A DNA stretch of 64,000 nt from NCBI RefSeq assembly GCF_000772045.1, contig NZ_CP009754.1, forward strand, positions 4,402,001 to 4,466,000. Reading direction: 5' to 3'. Positions 62,670 through 64,000 of the stretch are shown here, in pieces. This DNA comes from Streptomyces sp. CCM_MD2014. Its GTDB lineage: Bacteria; Actinomycetota; Actinomycetes; Streptomycetales; Streptomycetaceae. The notes under the pieces are model-generated. The model was not told the DNA's origin and ran no database searches. It saw only the letters and a program-made list of their open reading frames with translations. The stretch's first letter is position 1. Each line of letters begins with the position of its first letter. Position numbers and translations under genes: made by a program.

Positions 62670-63007
62670 TGTGGAGAACGGGACTTGGGGCGCGGCTGTC
62701 CACAGGAATCCACGCTCCGGAAAAGTTATCCACAGGGCGTGCGAAAGATCTGTGGACTCACGGAAGTGATCATTCCCAATTCCGGACGGCGGACTGCCCA
62801 AACCCTCCACGCCTCCACTTTCGAGTGGAAACGGGGCGCCAGGTGTCACTCCGGAGAATGGGGTGCAAGAAACAGGTGGACGAAGGGTGACCTGGACCCC
62901 TGTGGGTGAAGTGAGGGCCCGTAGGGGGATATGTCGACTGAATGCCGTTTCGTTGTCGACTTGTCCCCAGGTCGAGAAGAGGACCTGTGGATAACTTCTG
63001 TGGACAA
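62670..63007. other. DnaA-box cluster between pheA and serS
   Basis: This 532-bp gap without a gene contains at least seven DnaA boxes: 62670-62678 (TTCTCCACA on minus), 62696-62704 (CTGTCCACA), 62726-62734 (TTATCCACA), 62751-62759 (GAGTCCACA on minus), 62961-62969 (TTGTCCCCA), 62986-62994 (TTATCCACA on minus) and 62999-63007 (a perfect TTGTCCACA on minus). Two of them sit 4 bp apart at 62986-63007. A high-affinity DnaA-titrating cluster called D78 is known near oriC in S. coelicolor; whether this is the same locus I cannot confirm. Confidence 0.75.
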
Positions 63008-63044
63008 CGAGCGGACGAGGAAAATCAGCCGATAGGCCCGGTGA

Positions 63045-63977
63045 TCAGAACCGGCCGTCCTGGCAGCGCGCCACCCAGTCCGCCGCCGCGACGAACGCCT
63101 CGTCCGAGGTGCCCGGCCGCAGCGCGTCCACGTCCGCCGGCCCGACCTCCGCCCGCGGGTACGACCCGAGGAAGCGCACCTGCAGACAGGTCCGCTTCAG
63201 GCCCATCAACGCGTCGGCCACCCGCCGGTCGGAGATGTGTCCCTCGGCGTCGATGCAGAAGCAGTAGTTGCCGATGCCGGCACCGGTGGGCCGGGACTGC
63301 AGGAGCATCAGGTTGATGCCCCGGGTGGCGAACTCGCCCAGCAGGTCGCGCAGGCCGCCGGGATGGTCGTCGCGCTGCCAGAGCACGACGGAGGTCTTGT
63401 CCGCGCCGGTCGGTGCGGCGGGCCGGGCCGGGCGGCCCACCAGGACGAAGCGGGTCTGGGCGTTCTCCGCGTCGTGGATGTCGGCCTCCAGCACCTCGAG
63501 GCCGTAGCGCTCCGCGGCGAACTCGCCGGCGAAGGCCGCGTCGTACCTCCCCTCTTGCACCAGGCGGGCGCCGTCCGCGTTGGACGCGGCCGACTCCCAG
63601 GCGACGTCCGGGAGGTGCGTCTTGAGCCAGTTGCGGACCTGGGGCTGGGCGGCCGGGTGGGCGGTGACCGTCTTGATGTCCGACAGCTTGGTGCCGGGGC
63701 GGACCAGCAGCGCGAAGGTGATGGAGAGCAGCACCTCGCGGTAGATCATCAGCGGCTGGCCGGCGACCAGCTCGTCCAGGGTGGTGGTGATGCCGCCCTC
63801 GACGGAGTTCTCGATCGGCACGAACGCGGCCTCGGCCTCGCCGGTGCGCACCGCGTCGAGCGCGGACTGCACGGAGACGTACGGGACCAGTTCCCGGGTC
63901 GCCGTCTCCGGGAGGGTGCGCAGGGCGACTTCGGTGAAGGTGCCTTCAGGGCCGAGATACGCGTAACTGGCTGGCAT
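63045..63977 (-). CDS. pheA: Prephenate dehydratase
   Basis: This 310-residue enzyme makes phenylpyruvate for phenylalanine synthesis. The catalytic domain (1-190) has YLGPEGTFTE, IENSVEGG and NAQTRFVLVG with the key Thr-Arg pair; the ACT regulatory domain (200-285) has GGLRDLLGEFATRGINL and the ligand-binding QSRP. This is the monofunctional actinobacterial form without a chorismate mutase domain. TAGGGT and GTGAGG both lie just before the ATG at 63977. Confidence 0.97.
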   Translation of the reverse strand: MPASYAYLGPEGTFTEVALRTLPETATRELVPYVSVQSALDAVRTGEAEAAFVPIENSVEGGITTTLDELVAGQPLMIYREVLLSITFALLVRPGTKLSDIKTVTAHPAAQPQVRNWLKTHLPDVAWESAASNADGARLVQEGRYDAAFAGEFAAERYGLEVLEADIHDAENAQTRFVLVGRPARPAAPTGADKTSVVLWQRDDHPGGLRDLLGEFATRGINLMLLQSRPTGAGIGNYCFCIDAEGHISDRRVADALMGLKRTCLQVRFLGSYPRAEVGPADVDALRPGTSDEAFVAAADWVARCQDGRF

Positions 63978-64000
63978 GTCCTCACCCTAATGGGCCCGGG

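Noticed and set aside
62815..62832. Palindrome CCACTTTCGAGTGG near a parS-like GTGGAAAC
   Set aside because: The spacing of the half-sites does not fit parS; it may be a weak hairpin in the DnaA-box region.

Overview
The window is high-GC actinobacterial DNA with strong GGAGG-type ribosome binding sites, many GTG starts and no insertion sequences. Gene content and order match the oriC-proximal core of a Streptomyces chromosome, and as I recall it the order follows the S. coelicolor stretch from about SCO3895 to SCO3962. Streptomyces-specific markers are femX, ssgR-ssgA, ptpA, the LppU/SCO3897-type protein, a fused cydCD, and many copies of the ParB site parS (TGTTTCACGTGAAACA).

Layout. 1-14.5 kb: 5' part of a DUF6049 protein, divergent from pcnA; LppU-like protein; MFS exporter; padR-ino1 operon with a 31-bp palindrome upstream; a class A penicillin-binding protein; a GT87 membrane glycosyltransferase; an alanine-racemase-like protein with femX; a small membrane protein. 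14.7-20 kb: rpsF-ssb-rpsR-rplI, a MATE exporter, and dnaB behind a cluster of DnaA boxes. 20-29 kb: class C beta-lactamase-like protein, GNAT, MarR/MFS divergent pair, HbpS-like protein, GNAT-NUDIX, LysR, and the holin-like/ptpA/cystathionine-lyase-like operon. 29-33 kb: cupin, DUF5326-like protein, ssgR-ssgA, YibE/F protein. 33-42 kb: thiC under a TPP riboswitch, TerD-vWA protein, PPP-family phosphatase, LacI regulator, HisC-like aminotransferase, cyclophilin-fold protein. 42-50 kb: cydA-cydB-cydCD behind an exact Rex operator, then a DevS-like histidine kinase. 50-64 kb: M23 peptidase, two paralogous HAD phosphatases, LLM oxidoreductase, kptA, an alpha/beta-hydrolase-SDR fusion, a four-gene ABC exporter cluster, serS and pheA.

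Functional themes. Cell-wall assembly (PBP, femX, alanine-racemase-like, M23, SsgA), replication and segregation (dnaB, ssb, DnaA-box clusters, parS), central biosynthesis (ino1, thiC, HisC-like, pheA, serS) and respiration under oxygen limitation (cyd, kinase). 

Most notable is how chromosome-maintenance sites are woven into genes. I count ten good parS sites (one mismatch at most) and three degenerate ones. Two form the centre of perfect 32-bp palindromes placed as terminators, one spans the cydCD start codon, one lies inside a coding sequence, and one degenerate copy is a stem-loop inside the TPP riboswitch. DnaA-box clusters lie upstream of dnaB and between pheA and serS. Several genes lack a Shine-Dalgarno sequence but have a -10-like hexamer 6-8 nt before the start codon, which suggests leaderless mRNAs. 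No clearly foreign or mobile DNA was seen.
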